DNA of 64,000 nt, taken from Ruegeria sp. A3M17 (GTDB taxonomy: Bacteria > Pseudomonadota > Alphaproteobacteria > Rhodobacterales > Rhodobacteraceae). The stretch covers positions 1 to 64,000 of the forward strand of contig NZ_QOCF01000020.1 in the NCBI RefSeq assembly GCF_003318255.1, written 5' to 3'. Each line of letters opens with the position of its first letter. Position 1 is the stretch's first letter. The position numbers and the translations under genes are program-made. Positions 18,061-26,530 of this stretch are shown in pieces. The notes below the pieces were generated by a model. The model saw only the letters and a program-made list of their open reading frames with translations. It was not told the origin of the DNA and did no database searches.

Positions 18061-18426
18061 GTGAAGTATTACAAGCTTTACGCCGATGCTGCTGGCGAAA
18101 GTCACTGGGATGACATTGAAATGAGCCTGGAGGAACGGAGTTTCGCCCCGCCCGCACAGGCCATCGAGGTATCCGAGCCAGAGCGCGTCAAACAGACAAT
18201 GTTTCTGCGGCTTCGGTCCGGTTGGAACGAGCCCATCCATCCGACCCCGGTGGCGCAAAGGCTGATATGCCTTGCAGGCAAAATTCGCGTCACTGCAAGT
18301 GATGGAAAGTATCGTGACATCGGCCCTGGCGCCGTGTGGCACATGGAAGACAAGGTGGGAAAGGGTCACCACACCAAGGTCACAAGCGATCAGGACTTTG
18401 AAGCCGTCATAATTCAGTTCGAGTAA
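18061..18426 (+). CDS. Small cupin-like protein
   Basis: This 121-residue protein starts at GTG, preceded by AAAGGA. The middle shows a cupin-like series of strands: IHPTPVAQRLICLAGKIRVT, then DIGPGAVWHMED and GHHTKV, where the His and Glu could bind a metal. Function unknown. It sits downstream of the phospholipase gene (73 bp) and is convergent with the TRAP genes. The cupin assignment is by pattern only. Confidence 0.65.
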   Translation: MKYYKLYADAAGESHWDDIEMSLEERSFAPPAQAIEVSEPERVKQTMFLRLRSGWNEPIHPTPVAQRLICLAGKIRVTASDGKYRDIGPGAVWHMEDKVGKGHHTKVTSDQDFEAVIIQFE

Positions 18427-18553
18427 CTTCGGCGATCCGAGGCCGTATACGAAACCCCAGACAGAACATCCACCGGCGGATGGCACCGTTTCCGCCTGGC
18501 GGTTTCCAGCTAAGGCTGCTTGGAAGAACCAATTGAGTGCGCCGCTTTTGCCG

Positions 18554-19825
18554 TCAGAACAGTTTGTAAGGAATCCAAAGCGCTAAATCCTGCCAAAACC
18601 ACAACAACACGGCCGTTGCCAGCATTATGAATGCAAATGGGATGGCCCCTTGAATAACCTCTTCAAGGCGCGCCTTTCCGACAGCCTGAAGGACAAACAG
18701 GTTCAATCCGACCGGCGGAGTGATTAGCGCTGTCTCGATCAGGACGACGAAAAAGATGCCGAACCAGATCGGATCAATTCCCATGACTTCAAGCGCAGGG
18801 AAGAGCACCGGAACCATAATCAGCATCATGGAAAGTGCTTCGAGGAAAAAGCCGATAATCAGCAACACGAGCCCGACCGCGAAGATAAATATCGTCGGGT
18901 TTGAGATGTTTTCAGTGAGAAAGCTGCTGATCGATTGCGGAATCAGATACAAAGTAATGGCGTAAGAAAAAACCTTGGCACCCGCGACGATGATGAAAAT
19001 CATCACAGTGGTTATCAGTGAATCATGCACGGCTTCTTGCAGTTTTGCGAAGGTCATTCTTCCCATCGCGAACGTCATGATCATCGCAATCACGAACCCG
19101 ATGCCCGCGCTTTCTGATGGCGTGGCTATTCCTGCATAGATCGATCCAATGATTGCTATGGCCAAGACGACAGTCGGAAGCGCACTTAGCGTCACCAGAA
19201 ACCGTTGTTTCATTGGCATACGCTCGGCTTTTAAGCTTTCTTTGCCGCGCGCATAAAGCATGGCGTAGATGATAAAGAGCGTGGCCAGGAATAAACCCGG
19301 CCCAATTCCGGCAAGGAAAAGCGTTGGGATCGAGGTTTCGGTAATGACGCCATAAATTATCAGCGGGATCGATGGGGGGATCAGAATGCCCAGGGTTCCC
19401 CCGGCGGCGAGTTGTCCCAAGATGAACGGGCGGTCATAGCCGCGCTTTTCCATCTCGGGGATGGCGACGGTACCAATTGTGGCCGCCGTTGCCACCGAAG
19501 ATCCCGAAATCGCAGAAAATAGCGTGCAGCTTTTGATCGTAGCGACACCCAATCCTCCGGGCCAATGCCCGACCCATGCCTGCACGCTGGCAAAAAGATC
19601 CCGTCCGACACCGCCTTTCAACAGCACGTTTGACATGAGCAAGAACAAAGGCACGGCCAATAGTTCAAAACTGTCCATCGTCCCGAACAGTCGCTGAGGC
19701 ACGGCAATCAGTGGGAGCCCTTTCAGCCATAACAGCACAACCCCAAGGGCCCCCATGGCAAAGGCGACGGGCACGCGCAAAAGCAGCAAACCCAGCAGGG
19801 CTCCGATGATCAGAATGGTTTCCAA
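18554..19825 (-). CDS. TRAP transporter large permease (DctM type)
   Basis: The 423-residue inner-membrane protein has about 12 hydrophobic segments and typical DctM stretches such as GGVGRDLF, ISGSSVATAATIGTVAIPEM and GILIPPSIPLIIYG. It forms the sodium-driven translocation channel of a tripartite TRAP importer. The gene starts 3 bp after the small permease stop, and the whole unit runs binding protein, small permease, large permease in the direction of transcription. Confidence 0.96.
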   Translation of the reverse strand: METILIIGALLGLLLLRVPVAFAMGALGVVLLWLKGLPLIAVPQRLFGTMDSFELLAVPLFLLMSNVLLKGGVGRDLFASVQAWVGHWPGGLGVATIKSCTLFSAISGSSVATAATIGTVAIPEMEKRGYDRPFILGQLAAGGTLGILIPPSIPLIIYGVITETSIPTLFLAGIGPGLFLATLFIIYAMLYARGKESLKAERMPMKQRFLVTLSALPTVVLAIAIIGSIYAGIATPSESAGIGFVIAMIMTFAMGRMTFAKLQEAVHDSLITTVMIFIIVAGAKVFSYAITLYLIPQSISSFLTENISNPTIFIFAVGLVLLIIGFFLEALSMMLIMVPVLFPALEVMGIDPIWFGIFFVVLIETALITPPVGLNLFVLQAVGKARLEEVIQGAIPFAFIMLATAVLLWFWQDLALWIPYKLF

Positions 19826-19828
19826 GGG

Positions 19829-20407
19829 TCAGTGAGCCCCAAGTTCATGGCTTTGCAGGTTCGCCTGACCCGTCCACACCCGGTAAATTTCCACCAAAGC
19901 CTGAAGCGACAGCAAACCAAACCCGACCCAGATCGCCGATTGAGTATAGGCCTTGGGTACAGCAAGGTAGCTGTCCGTCGTGTGCCCGGCGAGCGTGGAT
20001 TTCAGCCATATGTCCCAGCCATATCGTGCGGCGACGCATCCGAAGAACACGATAACAAGCAACGAAAACGTCTCGACAATCCGCCGCCCCAGTGTGTTCG
20101 CATCCCGGAACGCCAAATCAATGACGATGTGCTGGCGGTGCTTTAGAACATAGGCTGTCGCGCCAAAGGTAGCCCACACCTGAAAGATCCTTGCGACCTC
20201 ATCCACCCAGATCGTCGGGCTGGTCAGCGCGTAGCGCATGAAGACCTCGTAAGCCACGAATATGCCTATGGCGAAGAACATCCACCCGGCGACAATACCG
20301 AAGAGTTCAGACAGCCAATCGACGGTTCTGGTCAGGGCTTGCAGCATTCGGGGCGCCTCGCCAAGAGAAGAAGCAACCGAACCAGAGGTGTCCGCTTGCT
20401 TTGACAA
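19829..20407 (-). CDS. TRAP transporter small permease (DctQ type)
   Basis: The 192-residue protein has four membrane helices and the DctQ signature region FMRYALTSPTIWVDEVARIFQVWATF. It pairs with the DctM protein encoded directly downstream. A 30-residue polar N-terminus precedes the first helix. Confidence 0.94.
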   Translation of the reverse strand: MSKQADTSGSVASSLGEAPRMLQALTRTVDWLSELFGIVAGWMFFAIGIFVAYEVFMRYALTSPTIWVDEVARIFQVWATFGATAYVLKHRQHIVIDLAFRDANTLGRRIVETFSLLVIVFFGCVAARYGWDIWLKSTLAGHTTDSYLAVPKAYTQSAIWVGFGLLSLQALVEIYRVWTGQANLQSHELGAH

Positions 20408-20420
20408 TATGAAGAAAGGA

Positions 20421-21410
20421 TTACATTCCGGACACGGCTGAAATCACTTCGGCGGCTGTATCGCCTGCGTCATCGACGAAACGCTGAGAGACGCTCGAGG
20501 TCGCCTCAATCCATTGCTGACGCTCTTCATCGGTCAGATCGACCACGGTCATCAGGCCGCGCATTTCGTCGATCGTTGCATCTTCTTCTGCGTAGATCGC
20601 GTCACGCAGTTGCTGTTCGACCTCAGCGGCGGCTTCCAAAATGATCTGCTGATGCTTAGGCGAAAGGCTTTCGAAAAAGTCGTTGTTCATGACGGCGACA
20701 AATTCGATGGCACTGTCATATGACAGTGTCATGTGATCCATCACTTCGTGCAGTTTTCGCGACTTCACAGCAGACGCGCCTGTCATTCCCACATCGACAG
20801 CACCCTGCTGATAGGCCAGAAACTGTTTGGACCCCGACATCAACGTGGGTGCGCCACCAAGCGCCTCGACCGTCCAACCAATCACCTTGCCGTAGGTCCG
20901 GACTTTTTGGTCCTTGAGGTCGGCGGGCGTTCGGATGGCAGATCCGTTCGACAAATAGACATTACGCCCAAACGCCTGCCACCACAGAACCTTGGCCCCC
21001 GTTTCCTCAAGCACAGCGGCATCCAGTATGTTGCGCATCGGTGATCCGGTGGCAACGGCCGCCCGCAGATGGTCTTCATCACGGAAAAAGAAGGGCAGGT
21101 TCACGACGTCTACTGCCGGGACCGCCCCGGTAAACCGGCCAAGAAACGCCGAACCGGCTTCGACGGCGCCCGTGCCCACTGCTTCTGGAACTTCCTTATC
21201 TTTGTAAAGCTGCGCTGACGGGAACAGTTGAACCGTTAGCTCACCGCCGGACTTCTCTTCAACGATATCCTTGAACGCGATCCAGTTCTGCCCCAACGAA
21301 TGAGTCTCAGGCAACTGTAACGTGACTCGGATGATTGTTTCGGCCTGCACCATGATCGGAGCCGACACGATGAGTGTTGCAGCCAACGCCGCCTTAAACA
21401 TGTTACGCAT
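20421..21410 (-). CDS. TRAP transporter solute-binding protein (DctP family)
   Basis: This is a periplasmic binding protein of 329 residues from the ATG at 21410, which follows CGGAGGAATC, a near-perfect ribosome binding site; the frame is open further upstream without one. It has a Sec signal (MRNMFKAALAATLIVSAPIMVQA), and the DctP core includes LPETHSLGQNW and VVNLPFFFRD. TRAP binding proteins of this type usually take organic acids, but the ligand cannot be read here. It is first gene of the three-gene TRAP operon and lies 116 bp downstream of a TetR gene on the same strand. Confidence 0.94.
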   Translation of the reverse strand: MRNMFKAALAATLIVSAPIMVQAETIIRVTLQLPETHSLGQNWIAFKDIVEEKSGGELTVQLFPSAQLYKDKEVPEAVGTGAVEAGSAFLGRFTGAVPAVDVVNLPFFFRDEDHLRAAVATGSPMRNILDAAVLEETGAKVLWWQAFGRNVYLSNGSAIRTPADLKDQKVRTYGKVIGWTVEALGGAPTLMSGSKQFLAYQQGAVDVGMTGASAVKSRKLHEVMDHMTLSYDSAIEFVAVMNNDFFESLSPKHQQIILEAAAEVEQQLRDAIYAEEDATIDEMRGLMTVVDLTDEERQQWIEATSSVSQRFVDDAGDTAAEVISAVSGM

Positions 21411-21526
21411 GATTCCTCCGTCGTATTTTTTGGATTTTCCGCATTGTTGACTTGTTTGGCAGCGTCGCAATGCGGTGGCATCATTGTCAATTCCATATGC
21501 AATCACATTCGAGAAATCGAAGACAA

Positions 21527-22120
21527 TTACCCTGGCTGATACCCTTGCAGATATTGGGACATGAACGCGGACAATTCAGCTTGTACCGCATCCGGGTCCA
21601 ACGCGACGAACCGACCTTCCAGCGATAGCTTTACTATGCCGTGCACGGCAGAAAACACGGTTCGTGCACGCGCAGCCAATGTGTCGTCGTCCAACTGAGG
21701 GTTCAATTGCGACAACGGAGCGATGATCTCGGCGATGAGCACCGCATGTTCCTCAAGGTGCCATTGCGGGACCGGTACGCCCGGCTGCATCCGGTGATCG
21801 AATAAAGCGGCCCATAGGTTTCGGTTCTTGGTACCGAAATCCAGGTAAGCCAACGCAAGTGCAAGCAACTTTTCCTTGGGCGTCTCTTGCGATGCGGGGG
21901 CGTTTTGTAGTGAGACGTGCAAACGCGCCAGTGTGCGCGAGTTCACCGCCAGTATCAGAAGGTCCAGATCTTCAAAGGCATTATAAAGACTGCCCAGCGC
22001 ACATCCGGCATCTTTTGTGATGTCACGGGCGCGCAGCGCAGCCAAACCTTGTGATTCAATACGCTTTTCCGCAGCATCCAAGATCTTTTTTTTCAGGATT
22101 TCTCTTTTACTTTCCGCCAC
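21527..22120 (-). CDS. TetR-family regulator, probable repressor of the pspA-like operon
   Basis: The 197-residue protein has the N-terminal TetR helix-turn-helix (residues 10-55, with ALRARDITKDAGCALGSLYNAF as recognition region) and a helical ligand domain. It is transcribed away from the pspA-like gene, and the 112-bp gap contains three closely matching palindromes. It probably represses both itself and pspA-yiaA. The inducing signal is unknown. The TRAP genes lie downstream on the same strand, so read-through into them is possible. Confidence 0.9.
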   Translation of the reverse strand: MAESKREILKKKILDAAEKRIESQGLAALRARDITKDAGCALGSLYNAFEDLDLLILAVNSRTLARLHVSLQNAPASQETPKEKLLALALAYLDFGTKNRNLWAALFDHRMQPGVPVPQWHLEEHAVLIAEIIAPLSQLNPQLDDDTLAARARTVFSAVHGIVKLSLEGRFVALDPDAVQAELSAFMSQYLQGYQPG

Positions 22121-22145
22121 TTAAACCTCGCAAGCTCAAAAAATA

Positions 22146-22215
22146 TGAACATCGTTCATTTTAATGTTGAACGATGTTCAGAATCATCGCATAGTCATCT
22201 CATGAACAGTGTTCA
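22146..22215. promoter_or_regulatory. Three TetR-type operators between the TetR gene and the pspA-like gene
   Basis: Three copies of the palindrome TGAAC-N3-GTTCA are present. They are TGAACATCGTTCA (22146-22158), its exact inverse TGAACGATGTTCA (22168-22180), and TGAACAGTGTTCA (22203-22215). Centres are 22 and 35 bp apart. The third lies 18 bp before the pspA-like start codon, close to the ribosome binding site. Placement and symmetry fit the divergent TetR protein. Confidence 0.8.
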
Positions 22216-22232
22216 TAAACGAGGAGTCAAAG

Positions 22233-22934
22233 ATGTTCAAACAGTTTGCCACTTTGTTAAGAGGCCGGGCCTTTGAGGCGGCAACCGTTGTTACGGATCG
22301 TCACGCTCTACCCATTTTGCGTCAGCAAATCCGGGATTGCGCCCATGCCATTCAGGTGTCGCGCAAGGCGGTCGCCGTCGCAATGGCGCAGAACGAACAA
22401 GAGATCAGACAGCACAAGAGGTTGACCCAACAGATCGCAGACCTCGAAACGCGCACGCTGGATGCCTTGCAACAAGACCGCGAGGATCTGGCGCGGGACG
22501 CAGCCGAGACAATCGCCCATCTTGAGGCAGAGCGTGACGTGTCAACGCAAGCGCAGGCCCGGTTTGAAACCGAGATCAGCCGCCTGCGCACTGTCCTTCG
22601 CGAGGCCGAAACCCGGCTAAGGCAGTTACAGCGCGGTCAGCGCCTTGCCACAGCCACGGACAAGACGCAGCGCCTTCAGCAAGTCGCGCCAGACAGCGGG
22701 TTGTCCACACTCCGCGAGGCGGAAGACACCTTGCAACGCTTGCAAGAGCGCCAAAGCGAGATGGACGCCACCGCGCGCGCCATGACCGAGCTAGAAGCAA
22801 CGGATTCGGCCGAGCACATTCGCGACAAGTTGGCTGAAGCAGGGTGCGGCAAGCCCTTGCGGTCAAACGCTGACGACGTTCTCGATCGCCTGAAAAAGAA
22901 GGCGCAGAAATCCAACAAATCGAAATCGAGCTGA
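22233..22934 (+). CDS. PspA/IM30-family membrane-stress protein
   Basis: The 233-residue protein is almost entirely coiled coil, with repeated E, Q, R and L heptads between residues 30 and 200. It begins with the amphipathic helix MFKQFATLLRGRAFEA typical of PspA/VIPP1 proteins, which bind stressed inner membranes. The start at 22233 follows GAGGAG. The usual partners PspB, PspC and PspF are absent; instead it is controlled by TetR-type operators and co-transcribed with a YiaA-like protein. It is shorter and more divergent than E. coli PspA, so the name should be read as family membership. Confidence 0.85.
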   Translation: MFKQFATLLRGRAFEAATVVTDRHALPILRQQIRDCAHAIQVSRKAVAVAMAQNEQEIRQHKRLTQQIADLETRTLDALQQDREDLARDAAETIAHLEAERDVSTQAQARFETEISRLRTVLREAETRLRQLQRGQRLATATDKTQRLQQVAPDSGLSTLREAEDTLQRLQERQSEMDATARAMTELEATDSAEHIRDKLAEAGCGKPLRSNADDVLDRLKKKAQKSNKSKSS

Positions 22935-22981
22935 CGATCAAACCAAATTGAACCAACAGAGAAACTGAAAGGAATTGATCC

Positions 22982-23272
22982 ATGAATACCGAAGAAAACC
23001 TGAACCTGCCGCAATCCAACGCCTGGAACATGTTCACCATTATTTCGTTCATTGTCGCGGCAGCGATGATGGCTGGCGGCATCTACTTCCTGGAAGCCAG
23101 CTTTGCGGCAAAAGGGTTCTACTCCATGTCCGCGTTGATGTTGGTACATACCACCGTTTCGATCACAAAAACCCTGCGCGACCGTGAGGAATCGCAACGT
23201 CTGCACAATCGGATCGAAGACGCAAAGACCGAGAAGCTGCTGAAAGAGGTGGGCGAGAACATCGCCGCCTAA
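22982..23272 (+). CDS. YiaA/YiaB-family two-helix inner-membrane protein
   Basis: The 96-residue protein has two hydrophobic segments (about 18-40 and 47-65, with FTIISFIVAAAMM and SALMLVHTTVSITKTL), as in the YiaA/B domain, followed by a charged cytoplasmic tail. AAAGGAATTGATCC precedes the ATG. It follows the PspA-family gene by 47 bp and should be part of the same TetR-controlled unit, suggesting a membrane-stress role. It overlaps the convergent nitroreductase-like gene by 4 bp. Confidence 0.85.
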   Translation: MNTEENLNLPQSNAWNMFTIISFIVAAAMMAGGIYFLEASFAAKGFYSMSALMLVHTTVSITKTLRDREESQRLHNRIEDAKTEKLLKEVGENIAA

Positions 23273-24243
23273 ACGATAACCTCGCGCACCGACAGGCGCG
23301 TTCGACTGGGGGTGGCACCGTTGGCGACCCCCAGTCTTAACGCGTTGAACAGAACCCTGTCGGCTGGTATGTTAATACGATCCGAAACAGCGGCGCGCGT
23401 AAGTGGGTCATCCGCCAAAGCCGCGGCAGGCCATCCCACCAACCCACGTGCGGTGGCTTGTAACCAGGACCGGTAAAACGCCCGGCCAGCGGCGACCATC
23501 GACCCATTTTCAGGCCAGTGATACAGTGCGATTGCACCTGCCCCACGGCTGCGCGCAGCCTCGCCCGACAGGTGCGGGCCCAGGCCCAAGAACGATAAAA
23601 TGTCATAAAGCCTGCCACCCAGAATGGTTGGTGCAAACCTTGCGGTAGCCGCATCCATAACAAGCACCTCTCGGTTCAGACCGTCGGTGTGGTAGTTGGG
23701 ATCGTCTTCGCGCAAGCGCATCCAGTGCAGCAACTCGGACCGAAAGTCCCTGGACCGCATGACCCGGGCCGAGGCGATGTCGATTTGCCCGGCAAGCCAT
23801 TCGATCTGGGACGCATCCTGGACCAATGCCATGTGGTCGGCGCGCCAATTCCGGAAGGCTTCTTGCGGTGAAGGTGTAAAACCTGCACGATGCGTCAGAC
23901 GCCTTGAAACCTCCTTGGCCAGCACCACGTCACCGGCATCAGCGGTTGGCTTGGGGACAATGCGGGCAATCATGCGCAATCCCGCCTCGACCGGCCCTTC
24001 CGACAAGGTTACGTCGGCATCAAATCCGCGCGCCGCCAGGGCCAACACTGTGCCCTCGACCGCCGCACCACAGGAGACGTCCAGATCACGATCGTCCGGG
24101 TCTCCAATAGGCAGGCGCCGTGACAGATCGGCATGGACCTCGATACACGCGCCATCCAGCCGCCATCGCGCTGGTTGCGTGTTATGCGCCGAAGGGGCAA
24201 GCATCGCCTGCGCAACAATTGCTTCAAATTCTGCGCGATCCAC
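23269..24243 (-). CDS. Acg-type nitroreductase-like flavoprotein, last gene of the five-gene operon
   Basis: The 324-residue protein matches the Acg (Rv2032-like) subgroup of the nitroreductase fold. APSAHNTQPARW near residue 15, LPIGDPDDRDLDVSCGAA near 45-62 and the C-terminal NALRLGVANGATPSRTRLSVREV segment correspond to FMN-fold positions. True enzymatic nitroreduction is doubtful in this subgroup. The start codon overlaps the stop of the upstream acetyltransferase gene by 1 bp. In mycobacterial Rv1355c (MoeY) an E1/ThiF domain and an Acg-type domain are, to my knowledge, fused in one protein, so finding both in this operon is meaningful. Confidence 0.78.
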   Translation of the reverse strand: MDRAEFEAIVAQAMLAPSAHNTQPARWRLDGACIEVHADLSRRLPIGDPDDRDLDVSCGAAVEGTVLALAARGFDADVTLSEGPVEAGLRMIARIVPKPTADAGDVVLAKEVSRRLTHRAGFTPSPQEAFRNWRADHMALVQDASQIEWLAGQIDIASARVMRSRDFRSELLHWMRLREDDPNYHTDGLNREVLVMDAATARFAPTILGGRLYDILSFLGLGPHLSGEAARSRGAGAIALYHWPENGSMVAAGRAFYRSWLQATARGLVGWPAAALADDPLTRAAVSDRINIPADRVLFNALRLGVANGATPSRTRLSVREVIV

Positions 24244-25349
24244 TACGTCAGCTCCTTGGAAAACAGATGCAACCTGTGCAGCGGTACGGCCCCCGCCTTT
24301 TCAGTTTGGCGCAAACTGGCCGCGTTTTCCTCAGCAATCCACGTGCCACCAACCGTTTTATATCCGGCGGCCATCATGTCCCGTGTCATCTCGCTCAGCA
24401 TCAATGGATTGACCGAACGGCCCTGAAACTCGGGCATTACGCCCTGAAAGATGACCACTGCGCGGTCACGGCGGGCTTTGTATTTGAGGTAGTGATACGG
24501 CAGCGACAGGCGCAACCGCGATCCGATCCGCCGGAGCAATGGGTTGAGATCGGGAATGGCAATCACCGCGCCCGCAGGCTGACCACGATAATGCACAACT
24601 TTTGAAATCCGCGGGTCCATGATCCATTTCATGTCTTTGGCCTGAAAGTGGAACTCTTCAGCCGTCACCGGAACAAACATTGGGTTGTCTTTGAAGCTGC
24701 AGTTCAGAATGGCACGGGCGTCTTCAAGTCGTTCGGCGATGGTCGCACGGGTGACAGGCGCGAAAGAGAACCCTTGCTCTAACAATTGCGCGCGCTGCTC
24801 GTCGGGCAAAACCTGCGGGGCCGGGTTGGTGTCTAGACGCCGTTCGAACGTCGTCATCGGAAAGTGTGCCTTGTATCCGTTCTCCTCAAGCAGCCCTGGC
24901 AGGTGTCCAGGCCCCCAGATCTGATCGGTAAAAGGGGCCCGGTCAAAACCATCCGTCATGATCCCTGCCTGCTGCATCGCAGTCAGGTTGAAATTGCCGG
25001 TCAGCCGGGTCATGCCCTTCGCGCGGGCCCAGCTTTCCGCCGCCTGCAGCAATTGCGCAGCAACCTCGGGATCATTTGCGCAATCGAAAAAGCCAAAGCA
25101 TCCCCGTGCCTCATGATGCAGGTCATTCGATCCCCGATGCAGATGGGCTGTGATGCGACCCACAGGCTTGCCTTGGCGTTTCACCGAGAAATAGGTGATG
25201 TCCGATGCATCGGAAAACAACGGATTCTTGATCGACAAGAAACGTTTCAGATCCGCCTTCATCGGGGAAACATACAGAGTGTCGGCACCATAGGCGTGAA
25301 ACGGGGCCGCGAAGAAACTTGCAAAATCCCGTTCGAGCAACTCAATCAT
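24243..25349 (-). CDS. GNAT-superfamily acyltransferase (YghO-like, tandem)
   Basis: The 368-residue protein looks like two GNAT-fold halves. The N-terminal half holds GRITAHLHRGSNDLHH and GFFDCANDPEVAAQLLQAAE, and the C-terminal half has the acetyl-CoA loop VMPEFQGRSVNPLMLSEM and ENAASLRQTEKAGA. This arrangement is that of YghO-like proteins, whose substrates are poorly known. It is the fourth gene of the operon, starting inside the stop of the membrane protein gene (4-bp overlap) and ending inside the start of the nitroreductase-like gene. It may acylate the product of the E1-like enzyme, but that is inference. Confidence 0.75.
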   Translation of the reverse strand: MIELLERDFASFFAAPFHAYGADTLYVSPMKADLKRFLSIKNPLFSDASDITYFSVKRQGKPVGRITAHLHRGSNDLHHEARGCFGFFDCANDPEVAAQLLQAAESWARAKGMTRLTGNFNLTAMQQAGIMTDGFDRAPFTDQIWGPGHLPGLLEENGYKAHFPMTTFERRLDTNPAPQVLPDEQRAQLLEQGFSFAPVTRATIAERLEDARAILNCSFKDNPMFVPVTAEEFHFQAKDMKWIMDPRISKVVHYRGQPAGAVIAIPDLNPLLRRIGSRLRLSLPYHYLKYKARRDRAVVIFQGVMPEFQGRSVNPLMLSEMTRDMMAAGYKTVGGTWIAEENAASLRQTEKAGAVPLHRLHLFSKELT

Positions 25350-26530
25350 GCCTGCGCCCCATTTACCAAGACGCGCGCCATGCGCTGTACCGCACGCAAG
25401 GCTGCACCGGTACTGTCCAGGGCCGCGATTTCAGGACTGTTGAGCATGACCACCCGCATCGGGGTGCCGGACAGGAACACCGCATGGGTCGCATCAAAAC
25501 GGGCGAACAGCCAATTGACCTGTTCGTCATCCGTTGCCCCCAATTGTTGCACGGGTGTTGTGGTGAAGCTGGCGCGCAAATCATCAAGATTCATGTCCAT
25601 CAAATCTGCTTCTTCCACCAGTATCACGTCCGGAGATCCGGCAGCCCGACGCAGCAAAGTCAAGCTGGCTTGTGGTCCCTGCCCTTCGACATCCGCAATC
25701 TCGCGCAGGGCGATCAGCTGGCGATCCTCAATCCGCAAGGCAATCGCCGCCTGCCAAATTGCCAACAGCATGAGCGTGGACAATATGATCGCTATTAGCT
25801 GCACGCCGGACCGCATATCCACCGGCACGATCCCCGAAAAGATCAGCGGTAGCAGAACGGCCATGACAATAACGATGCCGAAACCTCGCAGCGTATCCCA
25901 CGGCCGCAATCCGGAACGGTTCATCCCGATCGACAACCAGCACAGTCCCAGCACGGCCACGCCACCCAGCCTGACCGGCAGGTCAAGCGCCGTACCGCGC
26001 ATGAAATCTGTTGCCAGAAACGGCAGGATCAGCAGAAAGGACAGGCTTATCCAATTGATGGTTCTGTTTTCCGCCGATGACAGGCTGTCTTTGTCGCGCC
26101 GCAACACGAACAGAGCGACGCCGCCCAAACCGAACAGTTGAAACAGCAGCAGACCGGCCAGCCGGGTGATCTCAACACTGCTGAACTGGAAAAGACCCAA
26201 CAGCCCGAAAATCACGCCCCCCCAAGCACAAACCTGTTTCAGCACCGGCGGCGCGTGGCGGCGCATAAGCCCTTCGGAGAGAACAAGTGCAGCCAAAGGT
26301 ATCAGTGCCGCGCAGATATTTGTGACCGCCGAAAACAGCCAACCCCAGCCGCCCCAGTGACCAATCCGAGCCAGCATCAGAACGACCAGAACCCACAAGC
26401 AAAATTGAAACCGCTTGGCGATTTCCGGCCTCTGCACCAGGTCCTGAAGACGCAGCAAAACAGTTGCCGCACCCAGCGCCGCACAGAGCGAAACCCAGGC
26501 ATCCGCCAGAAAGGCCGCAGTATCCATCAT
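25346..26530 (-). CDS. Multi-pass membrane protein with a soluble C-terminal domain, function unknown
   Basis: The 394-residue protein has seven or eight hydrophobic segments between residues 8 and 255 (for example LWVLVVLMLARIGHWGG, LLLFQLFGLGGVALFVL, FGIVIVMAVLLPLIF, LIAIILSTLMLLAIW). A roughly 130-residue cytoplasmic domain follows, with an acidic strand pattern (DVILVEEADLMDMNLDDL) and a final helix (AALRAVQRMARVLV) that loosely recalls a GAF-like fold. I do not recognise the family. It overlaps both neighbours by 4 bp and is third in the operon, perhaps a sensor, exporter or membrane anchor for the enzymes. Confidence 0.7.
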   Translation of the reverse strand: MMDTAAFLADAWVSLCAALGAATVLLRLQDLVQRPEIAKRFQFCLWVLVVLMLARIGHWGGWGWLFSAVTNICAALIPLAALVLSEGLMRRHAPPVLKQVCAWGGVIFGLLGLFQFSSVEITRLAGLLLFQLFGLGGVALFVLRRDKDSLSSAENRTINWISLSFLLILPFLATDFMRGTALDLPVRLGGVAVLGLCWLSIGMNRSGLRPWDTLRGFGIVIVMAVLLPLIFSGIVPVDMRSGVQLIAIILSTLMLLAIWQAAIALRIEDRQLIALREIADVEGQGPQASLTLLRRAAGSPDVILVEEADLMDMNLDDLRASFTTTPVQQLGATDDEQVNWLFARFDATHAVFLSGTPMRVVMLNSPEIAALDSTGAALRAVQRMARVLVNGAQA

